A DNA stretch of 33,871 bases from positions 1-33,871 of the forward strand of contig NZ_PPEL01000022.1 in the NCBI RefSeq assembly GCF_002899695.1, read 5' to 3'. The notes below the pieces were generated by a model. That model saw only the letters and a program-made list of their open reading frames with translations. It did no database searches and was not told where the DNA came from. This DNA is from Rubneribacter badeniensis. GTDB taxonomy: Bacteria; Actinomycetota; Coriobacteriia; Coriobacteriales; Eggerthellaceae. This document shows positions 32,242-33,871 of this stretch, piece after piece. A program made the position numbers and the translations under genes. How positions within the stretch are numbered: the stretch's first letter is position 1; every line of letters begins with the position of its first letter.

Positions 32242-33754
32242 TCAGGCGTCTCCCGTGAGGCTTTCGGGCACCTCACGTGGTTCGGGTGATGGCGTCTCAT
32301 CAGGCGAGGAGGCGAGATCGATGAACTGCTGGCGGTCGTGGACGCCCGCCTTCTGGTAGATATGGCGCACGTGGGTGCCCACGGTGTTCTCGGAGATGCC
32401 GAGGCGCTCTGCGATCCACGGCTGGGTGCGTCCGGAGGCCAGCAGGGAGGCGATCTCGCGCTCGCGCGCGGTGAGCCCGACGCGCTCGAACCAAGCGGCC
32501 AGGCGCGCTTCGCGTCCTGCGCTGTCGTCTCCTGCCATGCCGTCGGGGCGAGGGCGACCGAACAGCATCCACATGTCCTCGCTGCTCAGCAACAGCACCG
32601 TGGCGATGACCACGAGGTAGCCGACCACGGTCGTCTCGGCGGCCACGTTTCCGGACGGCACCTCGTCGAAGCCCACGAGCGCGATGCCGATCGCGGCCCC
32701 CGTCGCCGAGCACAGCACCGCGATGAGCCGCATGAGCGCGACGGTTCTGAGCGCATCGCGCGACTGCGCGTAGGCTATCTGCGAGAACGCCACCCAGATG
32801 AGCAGGTCGAGGATCGTGTATCCACCGATGACGATGGCTCCCGACACCCAGAACAGATCGGTACCGAACAGAAACGCCATGAGCATGAAGCCCGCGATCA
32901 TGGCCAGGAGGCCCACGCGGTACACGGGGCTGGGCCGTCGCTTCGCCAGCACCACGATGGCGAAGATGAGGATCGACGCCACGCCGCGGGCCACCTGCAC
33001 GAGGATGCCGCCGGACGCGCCGTCACCCGCGATCGGCGAGAACGACACGAGGTGCTGCAGGTAGCCGAACCCCGTCATGACGAGGGAGACGGCGCACAGA
33101 AGCGTCATCGACGTGCCGAGATGCGCCTTCAGGTGCGAGCGAAGTGAGGACTGCGACGCGGTCGCGATTCGGCGGCGGGGGGGGGGTGCGTCGATAGCTG
33201 CGCTGCTCGGAGGGGACGGTTGCGAGCAGGGCGCCCGACGCGAGCGGCAGCAGCGACGCGAACACGGCGGCGGCTTCGGGAACCATGAACAGAAGCGGCG
33301 CGTCGACGAGGATGGCGCACGCGAAGCCGCCGGCCACGAAGGGCGTGGCGCTGCGCTCGCCGTCTTGGCAGTACGTCGCGCCCCATCCCAGCTGGCTTGC
33401 GGCCATGTACGCCCCGGCGCACAGGCCGCCGGCCGCGAGCGCCGCCGCGTTGAGGCTCGCTCCGGCGAGGGCGAACAAGAGCGATCCCGCCGTGCCGAGC
33501 GCCGCGAACGCGAGTGGCGCTCGCTTCCGCGCGAGCAGGGCGTTGCATGCGGCGGGCTGCGCCAGCGCGAGGGCGAGCCAGGGCAGGCTCAATCCGAACA
33601 CGGACGTGGCCGCCAGCTCTGCCATGAGCCCCTCGGCTTCAGGGCGCACGAAGAGCAGGCTCATGAACAGCGCGTCGAGCCACGCCCAGAAAAACGCCGA
33701 TCCGACGATGATCCTGGCGCCGGTCGCGCCGCGCGTCTTCTCCAACAGGTTCAC
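32242..33754 (-). pseudogene. 12-TM LuxR-family regulator, frame broken at a C10 tract
   Basis: Read with one base less in the C tract, this is a protein of about 503 residues: six membrane helices before the tract, six after it, and a C-terminal LuxR helix-turn-helix (LTAREREIASLLASGRTQPWIAERLG, then ENTVGTHVRHIYQKAGV). This plan, a MFS-like sensor with a LuxR domain, is typical of regulators beside Eggerthellaceae flavin reductases. In the sequence given, the tract has ten bases (33177-33186, G on the plus strand), so translation from the GTG at 33754 stops at 33023 after 243 residues, before the second half. The break falls in the central loop between helices 6 and 7. The GTG is preferred over an ATG at 33799: it follows GAGGGAGGGAG and the -10 lies between them. 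It could be a phase-variable gene, a true pseudogene or a base-calling error. Confidence 0.8.
33177..33186. repeat. Homopolymer of ten G (C on the coding strand) inside the LuxR gene
   Basis: Ten consecutive G on the plus strand interrupt the LuxR reading frame; nine would restore it. Homopolymers of this length are known hotspots for slipped-strand mispairing and also for sequencing error. Confidence 0.9.
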
Positions 33755-33778
33755 GATTCTCTCCCTCCCTCGCTTCCG

Positions 33779-33784
33779 ATTATA
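33779..33784 (-). promoter_or_regulatory. -10 element of the LuxR gene
   Basis: A perfect TATAAT on the minus strand lies 24 bases before the GTG start at 33754. A TTGCAA lies 20 bases further upstream, longer than the ideal spacing. Beyond 33800 to the window end nothing is recognised. Confidence 0.5.
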
Positions 33785-33871
33785 CCTCAGTGCGGGCATC
33801 AGGTTTGCAAGCGGTTGGGAAGTGCGGGGCGGGGATGCGGCGGGAGAAGGGGCGCGGGGAAGCCTTGCGAG

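Noticed and set aside
33023-33108. Two separate genes: a membrane protein and a shorter LuxR protein starting at the ATG at 33108
   Set aside because: The ATG lies inside helix 7 context and the frame upstream continues as good coding sequence to the C tract. The halves together give the normal 12-helix plus HTH plan.

Overview
The window looks like chromosome from a high-GC Coriobacteriia bacterium, most likely Eggerthellaceae (Eggerthella/Gordonibacter type). Reasons are the very GC-rich coding with Ala/Gly-rich linkers, a Tat-exported lipoprotein flavin reductase of the Cgr2/fumarate-reductase type, a 12-membrane-segment LuxR regulator upstream of it, a C_GCAxxG_C_C-type protein, and ECF modules with fused double ATPases. 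Family placement is inference from protein style; no search was run.

Layout. 1-6724: end of an ECF transporter (EcfT, fused EcfA) followed by a pair of exporter-fold ABC half-transporters. 7102-7479: a short DtxR/MntR-type metal-dependent regulator. 8319-9573: a QueD-like 6-carboxytetrahydropterin synthase and a nitroreductase. 9878-13926: a complete ECF module (S, T, fused A) with an AraC-type regulator. 13970-16020: a visibly AT-richer patch with a SatD-like protein and a DUF3307-like membrane protein. 16123-19828: a second ABC half-transporter pair. 20093-22578, minus strand: feoAB. 22775-23770: a second AraC-type regulator. 23886-25457: three perfect parS sites around a TetR gene. 25614-29436: a third ABC half-transporter pair. 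29555-29986, minus: a Cys-rich C_GCAxxG_C_C protein. 30397-33754, minus: a Tat flavoprotein and its LuxR regulator, whose frame is broken at a ten-base C tract.

How it fits together. FeoAB, a DtxR-like regulator, two PchR/YbtA-like AraC regulators, two ECF modules and three heterodimeric IrtAB/YbtPQ-like ABC pairs make this look like a metal or metallophore uptake region. A shared inverted repeat, AAGTT-N10-AACTT or a close variant, lies before the first ABC pair, the ECF S gene, the feoA/AraC divergent region and the third ABC pair, suggesting one regulon. The third pair also has two tandem TGAC...GTCA dyads beside it, probable sites of the neighbouring TetR. The parS cluster suggests that the region lies near the replication origin.

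The most unusual points are the parS array in a duplicated repeat, the shared operator, the possible phase-variable LuxR switch, the GTTGC/GCAAC operator array before satD, and several minisatellites in the intergenic DNA.
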